This document shows positions 47,201 through 54,157 of a stretch of 64,000 nt of DNA, in pieces (position 1 is the stretch's first letter; each line of letters opens with the position of its first letter). Source of the stretch: JACJYM01 sp965230495 (lineage in GTDB: Bacteria; Bacteroidota; Bacteroidia; Chitinophagales; Saprospiraceae). The notes under the pieces were generated by a model. The model was not told where the DNA came from. It was given only the letters and a program-made list of their open reading frames with translations, and did not search any database. Location of the stretch: positions 2,914,001 through 2,978,000 of the forward strand of contig OZ246004.1 in the NCBI GenBank assembly GCA_965230495.1, in the 5' to 3' direction. A program made the position numbers and the translations under genes.

Positions 47201-47451
47201 TCCAGACCATACTCATCAAATAAGTTTAACCGTCCTTTTCCATAAAACTGATAATTTCCATCGTTTATAAAATCTGCAGATTCAAACTGAAAATTACTAC
47301 AATGTATATCATCAAGTCCGTCACCATTAATATCAATAAATTCAAAAGAATTTCCATTGGAATGATTAAAAATGATTTTCTCTGTTTGTCCCCACAGTAT
47401 ATTACCTAATAATAAAAGTAATCCTAATAATATTGATTTTGTCTTGCACAT
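44224..47451 (-). CDS. T9SS-secreted VCBS/FG-GAP repeat protein with MopE repeats and OB-fold-like domain
   Basis: This 1,075-residue protein has a signal peptide (SILLGLLLLLGNILWGQ). About residues 30-690 hold ten or more FG-GAP/VCBS repeats with Ca-binding phrases such as DINGDGLDDI, DFDGDGDKDVL and DINMDGWMDI, predicting a beta-propeller. Residues 705-790 carry two MopE repeats (DCDDNNSAINP...NCDG; DCNDNDPNIHP...DCDG). Residues 795-985 resemble an OB-fold (VTVLGVVNSINF ... GDLISVKGELSF). The T9SS tail starts near 999 (ILVYPNPVSNEIFISG). It is embedded in the polysaccharide locus with gaps of about 10 bases on both sides, so it is co-transcribed and may bind or process the polymer at the surface. 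Confidence 0.82.
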   Translation of the reverse strand: MCKTKSILLGLLLLLGNILWGQTEKIIFNHSNGNSFEFIDINGDGLDDIHCSNFQFESADFINDGNYQFYGKGRLNLFDEYGLEGALGYVDFDGDGDKDVLSTECTTCLESGVLLFENIDGTNFIYHSKISDGNDYATYHAADFDNDGKEDFVLYIDKVISLYLNNGDGTFSRNTSFNHGFGDFFSFLYIFIQDANQDGWLDITGMGDGQLRVYLNNGDNSFESVISYTGGGNQRPRAIENQFGGYDIYALDANKRMKYFASNGDGTFQNAVNLISLENVVLAPFLYDLDKDGVLDLIHGEVIRSGLYWKKGTNDSFGASTKLSNVGEEPLFVDAHDMNNNGSEELVFVGDANYIGIYDPVEDFTHTIGDFMNVRNIKTEDVDGDGDLDLPLFYFDWIGYMRQENGSMGSLKTIYNSSSSIRDVVFRDIDNDNDIDVFVALAPGASPQIDTSLLWLENENGKYITSHLIESDVHDADNLQVYDYDKDGDEDVILFSVGRGPRHFKNDGNGGFEKGDDMYGVAWEAITKDINMDGWMDIISWDYYGKVHYYQNDQNGGFNNRISFLGDDHPDHCDTYDFDGDGDQDIIVYIARDTEKLVIIENENNEIFDNEIVVKEGYFSGAIEVFEEEGKVKILAGNELDIFTQINNFNFSYQKGEVDYEDFFSRQLMIGDYDQNDITDLIAGTSYLNGEIMLINDFLMIETIDADGDGFDENEDCDDNNSAINPDAEEIPNNDIDENCDGIILIIDDDNDGYNSDEDCNDNDPNIHPNAFDIPNNGIDEDCDGEDAIVEDYPEYDIAELLDVDDEGFPEKLNTKVTVLGVVNSINFRTFGYLFTIIDQYGDGLWLFRSDDINYSVTEGDLISVKGELSFFNGLTELYIEEINVLSSNNELTEPIIISQHQEGQEGKIVQMNNLSYIDKSQWLGNGESFNVEMTNGVENFTIRIDNNTEMSFDLAPMEPLNIVGVASQYDTEALYFDGYQVLPRYWVDFSEVSSIEENLENILVYPNPVSNEIFISGMPSGKYTYEILNINGRIVKKGVFDTGINISELKSGTFLLVVFKEGIRIYEEQIEIIK

Positions 47452-47463
47452 GGTTATAAAAGT

Positions 47464-48672
47464 TTACATTTTCGTATCCAAGCTTTTCCCTGTTTCAATA
47501 TGGCTGAAGTCCGGTAGATAATAATTGATTAATTGAATTATATCTGTTTTTGTAATTTCCTTTTCGAACAGTTTTTCAAATTCCAATACCAACTCATTAA
47601 TAGTTTCTAGTTTTGGTCTTTCACTGTTTTTAATTACTCCTAACTCAGAAAAACTGTCCCAGTCCAATTTGTCTCTATTGTCATAAAATTCTTCATATAA
47701 CTTCTCTCCAGAAGTGTCTGACGGAAAGAAATATACCGGATACTTTTTATTATCCATAGTCCAATCAGCTGATTTTTCCTTGGCTTCTTGTTCAGAATTG
47801 CAATAATCAGGTTCCAGTCCCATTTCTGCTAAAAATTTCTCAGCGATGCTTGAAAAAGTCATCATTTGCTCTTCTTTCAGTTTTGGAAAAAAAATATCCC
47901 CCGAATCGCCCAATATGCTGGCGAGCATACAAAGTTGTCCGCTTTCGATCGGAGATACAAAATATCGCTTTACATCCGATGGAGAGGATAGCGGTTGTCT
48001 TTTCATGATCCTATTGATAAATCCATAAAGCAATGACCCATTACTGAAGGCAACATTGGCAAATCTAGCCGTGGTAATTTTCATATGTCTGGAATACCCC
48101 ATCAATACTTTTTCCATCAATTTCTTGCTGGCTCCCATTACATTAACAGGATTGGCAGCTTTGTCTGTTGATACAGAAAAGAAATGATTGGGATTATTTT
48201 TCAATGCTTTTTCCAACAATCTTTTAGTGTTGAACACATTATTGTTGACCATGGCTTCAATTGCAAGATGGTCTTTCTCACTTCTCACGTGTTTATGAGC
48301 GGCAAAACAAGCAATAATATCATAATGGTTTCTATCCAGTAATTTTGTAAAAATGGTGCTGCCGAAATCAAATGGGTACGTAATATATTCCTCAGGTACA
48401 ACCAGGTCTTTATTGCTTCTAAGGTCTCTGGTTAGTTCCGTCAATTCATTTTCGCTATAATCGACTACTGTTAGGCCTTTCGGGCCAAAGGGTAAAATTG
48501 CCTTGATATAATTGGACCCTATAGTGCCTGCTCCTCCGATAACGAGCACAGATTTACCACTTATTTCACGACTAATCTGTTCCGAGTTTGATCGTATATC
48601 ATCGTCAAAAAGACTTTTTTGTCTTTTTGAAATGTGATCTTTTATGAACTGATTTGTATCAAAATGTAACAT
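47464..48672 (-). CDS. UDP-HexNAc 4,6-dehydratase-like SDR enzyme (CapD/PglF family, soluble form)
   Basis: The extended SDR enzyme has the NAD motif GGAGTIGSNYIKAIL, YDIIACFAAHKHV, the active-site region SVSTDKAANPVNVMGASKKLME (Ser, Thr-Asp-Lys; no canonical Tyr), and TARFANVAFSNGSL. Such enzymes make UDP-4-keto-6-deoxy-HexNAc. It lacks the membrane part of full-length PglF. I place the start at the ATG at 48672, right after the stop of the sugar transferase gene; an in-frame ATG at 48711 would overlap it. The adjacent aminotransferase would use its product. Confidence 0.85.
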   Translation of the reverse strand: MLHFDTNQFIKDHISKRQKSLFDDDIRSNSEQISREISGKSVLVIGGAGTIGSNYIKAILPFGPKGLTVVDYSENELTELTRDLRSNKDLVVPEEYITYPFDFGSTIFTKLLDRNHYDIIACFAAHKHVRSEKDHLAIEAMVNNNVFNTKRLLEKALKNNPNHFFSVSTDKAANPVNVMGASKKLMEKVLMGYSRHMKITTARFANVAFSNGSLLYGFINRIMKRQPLSSPSDVKRYFVSPIESGQLCMLASILGDSGDIFFPKLKEEQMMTFSSIAEKFLAEMGLEPDYCNSEQEAKEKSADWTMDNKKYPVYFFPSDTSGEKLYEEFYDNRDKLDWDSFSELGVIKNSERPKLETINELVLEFEKLFEKEITKTDIIQLINYYLPDFSHIETGKSLDTKM

Positions 48673-48673
48673 A

Positions 48674-49345
48674 CTAGAAATTTCGTTTTGGTAGGTCTGA
48701 AAACCAGTCATATACTAAGTCGCTAGAAGGAAATATAACCACCCATATTGTTAAGATAATTAACTTCAAATCTATCACAGGACCATAATTAGATTGATAC
48801 CATTTTTCCAATTCTCCTTTATATGGATAAATCTTTTCTGTATAGAATTTCCATGTATCTTCACCATTTTCTTTAACCTTTGTGATCAACTCTTCTTCAT
48901 CACGAAATATAATAGATCCAATTCCTGACAGCCCTGGTTTTACATTATAAATCACCTTTTGCACATCTTTTGGATATTGATCAAAACTCTTTTTCATAAC
49001 AGGCCTTGGTCCAATTATGCTCATGTCTCCAAAAAGTATATTCAACAATTGTGGCAATTCATTAATCTTTGTTTTTCTTAAAAACCCACCCATAGGTGTT
49101 ATTCGTGGATCTTTTTTTGTCGTTATCAATCCTCCAGCCATATTGGGACTATCCTTTAACATTGTTGCAAACTTATAAATATTAAAGTGTTTATTTTTTA
49201 AACCGACCCTTTCTTGAAAATAGAAAATATATCCTTCTCCTGTCATTTTTAAGCCAATAACTATTGGTACAAGCAATGGTGCAAGCACTAACAAAGCCAT
49301 CACAGCCGCAATTATATCAAATAGTCTTTTTACAATCTTATACAT
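48674..49345 (-). CDS. Initiating phosphoglycosyltransferase (bacterial sugar transferase, PglC-type)
   Basis: This 223-residue monotopic membrane enzyme has an N-terminal hydrophobic helix (residues 10-33, FDIIAAVMALLVLAPLLVPIV in short). The catalytic core is FYFQERVGLKNKHFNIYKFATM, then LRKTKINELPQLLNILFGDMS with the typical KxxxELPQL motif, and GPRPV. It transfers a sugar phosphate from a UDP-sugar to undecaprenyl phosphate, starting the repeat unit. The short length is that of PglC rather than WbaP. It lies between the aminotransferase and dehydratase genes, suggesting that their product is its donor. Confidence 0.92.
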   Translation of the reverse strand: MYKIVKRLFDIIAAVMALLVLAPLLVPIVIGLKMTGEGYIFYFQERVGLKNKHFNIYKFATMLKDSPNMAGGLITTKKDPRITPMGGFLRKTKINELPQLLNILFGDMSIIGPRPVMKKSFDQYPKDVQKVIYNVKPGLSGIGSIIFRDEEELITKVKENGEDTWKFYTEKIYPYKGELEKWYQSNYGPVIDLKLIILTIWVVIFPSSDLVYDWFSDLPKRNF

Positions 49346-50476
49346 CTATGATTCAAATTCTTTGATGACCTTTATGACTTTATTTACTTGATCATCTGTT
49401 AATCCACTTGAAGAAGGGATACTAATACAATTTCTGTAAATTTGATTGGAAATATCTTCAATAGTATAATATGGCAAATTTTTAAACATCCTCAACTGAT
49501 TCATTGGAACCCAAAATGGTCTGCTCTGAACGTCATTATCTAAAAGATGTTTGATCATTGCTTTTTGATTAGTAACTGACATGGTGTACAGCCAATTATT
49601 TGGGCAACAACCAGATGTTATTTTTTGAAATTTCAGATTTTTTCCTTCTAACTCCTCTCGATATCTGGCATCTATTTCCTTTTTTCTTTTTAGAAAGAAG
49701 GGAAGTTGTTCCATTTGAGCCACTCCCACTGCAGCCAAAATGTTTACTAATCGATAGTTGTATCCTATTTCATCGTGGTCATACTCGAAAGGATCTGTTT
49801 TTGCTTGAGTAGTAATATGTTTGGCTTTTTTTGCTAATTCTGCATCATCAGTGACCAAGACTCCTCCTCCTCCAGTGCTTATAATTTTATTGCCATTGAA
49901 ACTAAAAGTGCCAAATTTGCCAAAGGTGCCAGCAGGCTTTCCTTGAAATTTTGATCCTAGAGCTTCGGTACTATCTTCTATCACCTCTAATCCAAATTTA
50001 GTAGACAATTCCACTAATCTATTCATGTCGCACATATTCCCCAGAACATGAACAGGTAATATCGCGGATACTCTACGACCATCTTTAACATTAAAGGATT
50101 TTCCGTCTTTCATCTCAGTCTCATTTTCAAGAAAATGTTCTAGTAAGTCCAAATCCATTTGCCAGGTCTCTTTATCAACATCCATCAATAAAGGATCTGC
50201 TCCCGTATAACAAACAGCATTACAACTCGCTATAAAAGTTATATTGGGTACGATGACATAATCTCCTCTTTCTACTCCAGATAATTGTAGAGCTACATGG
50301 ATTGCCGCAGTCCCATTCATTGCAGCTATTCCATGCTTAGCTCCTACAAATTCAGCAACTTTATTTTCAAATTCGGTAACATAGCTACCGACGGAAGAAA
50401 TCCATCCTGTATCAAGACAATCTTTCACATATTTCCATTCATTGCCAGAAATATTTGGTATAGAGAGTGGTATCAT
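49346..50476 (-). CDS. DegT/DnrJ/EryC1 sugar aminotransferase (LegC/PglE-like)
   Basis: This 376-residue PLP enzyme aminates a UDP-4-keto sugar. It starts PLSIPNISGNEWKYV and has the GAKHGIAAMNGTAAIHVAL cofactor pocket, DYVIVPNITFIASCNAV, the EDSTEALGS motif and the Schiff-base lysine in FSFNGNKIISTGGGG. YNYRLVNILAAVGVAQ completes the pattern. LegC-type members aminate UDP-4-keto-6-deoxy-GlcNAc on the way to bacillosamine or legionaminic acid. It is one base from the sugar transferase gene. Confidence 0.93.
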   Translation of the reverse strand: MIPLSIPNISGNEWKYVKDCLDTGWISSVGSYVTEFENKVAEFVGAKHGIAAMNGTAAIHVALQLSGVERGDYVIVPNITFIASCNAVCYTGADPLLMDVDKETWQMDLDLLEHFLENETEMKDGKSFNVKDGRRVSAILPVHVLGNMCDMNRLVELSTKFGLEVIEDSTEALGSKFQGKPAGTFGKFGTFSFNGNKIISTGGGGVLVTDDAELAKKAKHITTQAKTDPFEYDHDEIGYNYRLVNILAAVGVAQMEQLPFFLKRKKEIDARYREELEGKNLKFQKITSGCCPNNWLYTMSVTNQKAMIKHLLDNDVQSRPFWVPMNQLRMFKNLPYYTIEDISNQIYRNCISIPSSSGLTDDQVNKVIKVIKEFES

Positions 50477-50486
50477 TGATTACAAT

Positions 50487-51175
50487 TTACTTTTTCAACA
50501 AAACAATAGAATTGGAACAAAACCAAGGATTTTTCCATTTAATTAACATATTATTCCACAAACGTTCTATCTTATAAATTAACTTAAAGTTCCAAAAATA
50601 ATGATGGCCCATATATCCTGTATATTCTAAAACTTGAAATCCGATTCTTGAAAATCTATTTGAGTTATACTTTGTTGGCCCGAAGCACCATTTGTATTTA
50701 GCAGGAAACTTATCATGATGTTTAAAGTCTCTCTTGGAGATAAATGAAAGTATTTTGGGTGCTATAAATTCAGGTAGAATTAAATTGATTAAGGTCGCAA
50801 TATTTACTAAGGTCGCGAAAAAATGTATCACATGTCCATCTTTTTTGGTTATCGAAAAAACTTTCTTATGAAATGATTTTGGGTCATCAATATGTTCCAG
50901 TACCATTTTTGAAATCACCAGATCAAAAGGTTGCTCAATCTGGTAAATCTTTCCTTTTATTTTTTTAAAATAATTTCCTTTTGCCTTATTCAATTCTTCT
51001 TCATTAATGTCATTAATAAAATAATCAATTTTAAACTTTTTAACAATCTCCTCAGCAATACGGGATTAGCACCTGCTCCTATTTCTAATACTACTACTCC
51101 CTCTATTTTTTCAAGAAGAAGACTAGAGTCTTATCAAAATCTTTCCATGATTCGTCTATAAATTTGAGTCTATAT
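50487..51175 (-). pseudogene. Class I SAM methyltransferase, broken by two frameshifts
   Basis: The open part (50487-50993, 168 residues from ATG) has post-I motifs FDLVISKMVLEHIDD and KDGHVIHFF but no SAM-binding motif I. Motif I is present upstream in another frame (VVVLEIGAGANP at about 51062-51100), and the N-terminal helix lies in a third (YRLKFIDESWKDFDKTL). The breaks are near 51061 (one C missing in CCC) and near 51125. With both restored the gene would start right after wecB and encode about 230 residues. No ATG is seen at the restored start. It probably methylated a sugar of the repeat unit, or still does if these are sequencing errors. Confidence 0.65.
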
Positions 51176-51182
51176 GCAAAAT

Positions 51183-52277
51183 TTATTTAATCTTGGCAAT
51201 TATATTGACTATTCTATTTGCAGTTTCACCATCCCATTTGTCAGGTATACCTCCTTTTTTCCAATTTCCCGAAATCAGCTTGTTTAATGATGATTTTATT
51301 TTGTCTGGATCAGTTCCCACAATTTCGTTTGTCCCAATCGAGATTGTTTCTGGTCTTTCTGTAGAGTTTCTTAATGTAATACAAGGAATCCCCAGAACTG
51401 TTGTTTCTTCAGTTATTCCTCCTGAATCCGTTATAACTCCCAACGAGTTTTTGATCAAGTAAATGAACTCCAAGTATGACATAGGACCGGTAATAACCAG
51501 ATTCTCAAAATTTAGAGTTAGTTGGTCGTACATTTTTTTCGTCCTTGGGTGCATTGGAAATATTACTTTTTTACCAAAAACGTTGTCATTGATCGTTTGA
51601 AGCAGCCCTTCTAAATCTCTCATCCCATCGACATTAGACGGTCTATGTAAAGTCATAACCAAGAAAGATTCAATTTCTAGATTTGCCTCCTTCCAAATTT
51701 TCGGTTGTATTAATCGATTTAGATTTGATAGTAAAGAGTCAATCATAGTATTTCCTACGAAAAATATTTTATACTCTCCGTGCCCCAGATTTTTTAAGTT
51801 TTCATTTGCGATTTCTGAAGTAGTAAAAAAGTAATCGGTAATACTATCAGTTACCATTCTATTTATCTCTTCAGGCATAGATTCATCTCCCGATCTTATC
51901 CCGCCTTCCACATGGGCAACTTTTATACCTTCTTTTTTTGCAACTATAGAACAAGCCATTGTTGAAGTTACATCTCCTACAACTACACATAATTCCGGTT
52001 TCCAATTTTGAACTGCTTCTTCATATTTCATCATTATACTGCCTGTTTGGTATGCTGCAGTCCCTGAACCCACGCCAAGATTAATATCTGGTTCTGGAAT
52101 ATTTAGTTGAGCAAAAAAATCGTCGCTCATTTTTTTATCGTAGTGCTGTCCCGTGTGGATAAGTCGATACTTCAATTTATCATCATGTTTTTCGTTATAC
52201 CTGTGAATGGCATGAATTATTGGTCCTATTTTCATAAAATTGGGTCTTGCACCAGCGATTATATCAATCAATTTCAT
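51183..52277 (-). CDS. wecB: UDP-N-acetylglucosamine 2-epimerase, non-hydrolysing
   Basis: This 364-residue enzyme interconverts UDP-GlcNAc and UDP-ManNAc. Motifs are AGARPNFMKIGPI, IHTGQHYDKKMSDDFF, VVGDVTSTMACSIVAKK, HVEGGIRSGDESMPEEINR, TLHRPSNVD and DSGGITEETTVLGIPC. These are family signatures including the catalytic Asp/Glu/His sites. UDP-ManNAc may be used directly or oxidised to UDP-ManNAcA. It lies 13 bases after the NeuD-like gene. Confidence 0.93.
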   Translation of the reverse strand: MKLIDIIAGARPNFMKIGPIIHAIHRYNEKHDDKLKYRLIHTGQHYDKKMSDDFFAQLNIPEPDINLGVGSGTAAYQTGSIMMKYEEAVQNWKPELCVVVGDVTSTMACSIVAKKEGIKVAHVEGGIRSGDESMPEEINRMVTDSITDYFFTTSEIANENLKNLGHGEYKIFFVGNTMIDSLLSNLNRLIQPKIWKEANLEIESFLVMTLHRPSNVDGMRDLEGLLQTINDNVFGKKVIFPMHPRTKKMYDQLTLNFENLVITGPMSYLEFIYLIKNSLGVITDSGGITEETTVLGIPCITLRNSTERPETISIGTNEIVGTDPDKIKSSLNKLISGNWKKGGIPDKWDGETANRIVNIIAKIK

Positions 52278-52290
52278 TTTACTCTTTGTA

Positions 52291-52920
52291 TTATTTTATA
52301 GTTCTACCAGGATTTCCCACCACTATTTTATTATTTGGAATATCTCTAATGATAACACTTCCTGCACCCACTTTTACATCATGACCTATAGTTACACCTT
52401 CTTTTATTACAGCATTAGCTCCAATAAAACTTCTCGATCCTATTTTCACATTTCCTGCTAAAACCGCTCCAGGTGCTATATGCGAATATTCTCCAATCGT
52501 ACATTCATGTTCCACAATAGATCCAGTATTACAGATTGCTCCATGCATTATTTTCGCCATAGGATTTACTATACATCCCGCAGAAAAAAGAACTCCAAAA
52601 CCTATCTCAATTTTGCCTGATAAAATGGATGAACTGTGCTTTAAAACAATAGGTTGTTTTACTCCTAGATCTAGAAGTCTATTTGTTATTTTTTCTCTTA
52701 ACTGATTATTACCAATGGCCACAAACCAATTGCTATTATTCAAAATTTCTAAAGACTCTTTGTCATATTCTTTTCCTAAATATTTTAAATTATAAGGATT
52801 CTTGTTTTTTTCTTCTATGTCAAAATAACCATGAATACTGCATGCATTACTTATTAGTGCATCACATACTGAATAGGCATGTCCTGAGTATCCAATAATA
52901 ACTTTTTTAGTCTTGTACAA
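52291..52920 (-). CDS. NeuD/PglD-family sugar O- or N-acetyltransferase
   Basis: This 209-residue protein has an N-terminal Rossmann-like nucleotide-sugar-binding half (KVIIGYSGHAYSVCDALI; WFVAIGNNQLREKI). A left-handed beta-helix of hexapeptide repeats follows (VLFSAGCIVNPMAKI ... VEHECTIGEYSHIAPGAVL ... IPNNKIVVGNPGR) with the catalytic His in EHECTIGEYSH. PglD acetylates the 4-amino group of the bacillosamine precursor; NeuD O-acetylates sialic acid. Its context with the CapD-like and LegC-like genes favours the PglD role. It overlaps the upstream glycosyltransferase gene by 14 bases. Confidence 0.88.
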   Translation of the reverse strand: MYKTKKVIIGYSGHAYSVCDALISNACSIHGYFDIEEKNKNPYNLKYLGKEYDKESLEILNNSNWFVAIGNNQLREKITNRLLDLGVKQPIVLKHSSSILSGKIEIGFGVLFSAGCIVNPMAKIMHGAICNTGSIVEHECTIGEYSHIAPGAVLAGNVKIGSRSFIGANAVIKEGVTIGHDVKVGAGSVIIRDIPNNKIVVGNPGRTIK

Positions 52921-54157
52921 TTGACTTTATTTTTTTAATATATCGTCTTGATAATTTTTCTCTATCAAAATGCTCTTTTGCATATCTATAGCCGTTCTCT
53001 CCAATTTTTTTCATTTCCTCAGAAGGTTTAGAAATATTAGTTCTAATTTTATTGGCAAAGTCATTTATGTTTTCAGGTTCAACAAAAAACCCGCAATTTG
53101 CTTGTTCCACCAAATCTCTAGACACCCCATCAATTAGCAAAAATAATGGTGTTTTGCAAGCCATGTAATCAAAGGTCTTGTTACTATAAATCGTTTTAAA
53201 AGTATCCACCTTTTTCAAAACAGACATTCCAAAATCAGATGCTATAATATATTTGAAAACCTCCGTTTTCGATACTGAGCCTATAAATCTTACATTCGAT
53301 AAATTTCGTTTCCTTGCCTCTTCTTTAAGCATTTCTTTTTGCATACCGCTTCCGATTAGTACAAACAATACTTCAGGGTTGGATTCTTTGATGATTTCTG
53401 CAGTATCTAATACTTGAATTAAGTGGTTCGCTACTCCATGGGCTCCTACGTAAGTAATTACTTTTTTATTGGACCAATTTTTATCTTTTCTAAATGACTC
53501 GGCATTAAAATCGCTATTCAATATTTGATCAGATATTGCAAAGTCTGCGGCATTAGGAATAAAAAACACTTTTTCTTTAGGTACTTTTTTCTTGTTTATT
53601 AAAATATCCCTAAATGCTGGTGTCAAAACATTGATCAGTTTCGCTTTCTTATAGATAAAAGACTCAAACCAGTAGGCAAATTTAATAACCCATTTGTTAG
53701 AGACTACCCCTGTATCAATAGCTGATTCCGGCCATAAATCTCTTACCTCAAAAATGAATGGTATCCTTTTCCATCTAGATAATATAAATCCTGTTATCCC
53801 AACAAACAGCGGTGGAGATGTAACTAAAATGACATCATATTTCTCTCGAATTTTAAAAATACCTGTCCAAATACTTGAAAAAACAAAAGAAAAGTAGCCC
53901 CATAGCCTGCCTAGAAAACCTTTATTATATGATTCTGACACGTGGCACCGCCAAACTATAACCTTTTCATGATTCTTTTTCACAAAATATTTGCCTTTAT
54001 ATTCTGTTCTTTTCTCTTTTCCATTCGCATGCATCATTCCAGCAATTACAGTTACTTCGTGCCCTAAGTCAAGCCATTGCCTTGCCATTTCATTAAACCT
54101 AGAACCTCCCCCATCATCAGGTTCTAAAAAATATTGATGTATTAATAAAATTTTCAT
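52907..54157 (-). CDS. Family 4 glycosyltransferase (WbuB-like)
   Basis: This 416-residue GT-B enzyme starts KILLIHQYFLEPDDGGGSR, a WbuB-type N-terminus. It has FIFEVRDLWPESAIDTGVV, typical of WbuB/WbjE L-FucNAc-type transferases, then ITYVGAHGVANHLIQVLD and SNKTFDYMACKTPLFLLIDG in the donor half. It overlaps the heparinase-like gene by 4 bases (ATGA) and the NeuD-like gene by 14. The donor sugar cannot be set from sequence. Confidence 0.88.
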   Translation of the reverse strand: MKILLIHQYFLEPDDGGGSRFNEMARQWLDLGHEVTVIAGMMHANGKEKRTEYKGKYFVKKNHEKVIVWRCHVSESYNKGFLGRLWGYFSFVFSSIWTGIFKIREKYDVILVTSPPLFVGITGFILSRWKRIPFIFEVRDLWPESAIDTGVVSNKWVIKFAYWFESFIYKKAKLINVLTPAFRDILINKKKVPKEKVFFIPNAADFAISDQILNSDFNAESFRKDKNWSNKKVITYVGAHGVANHLIQVLDTAEIIKESNPEVLFVLIGSGMQKEMLKEEARKRNLSNVRFIGSVSKTEVFKYIIASDFGMSVLKKVDTFKTIYSNKTFDYMACKTPLFLLIDGVSRDLVEQANCGFFVEPENINDFANKIRTNISKPSEEMKKIGENGYRYAKEHFDREKLSRRYIKKIKSIVQD

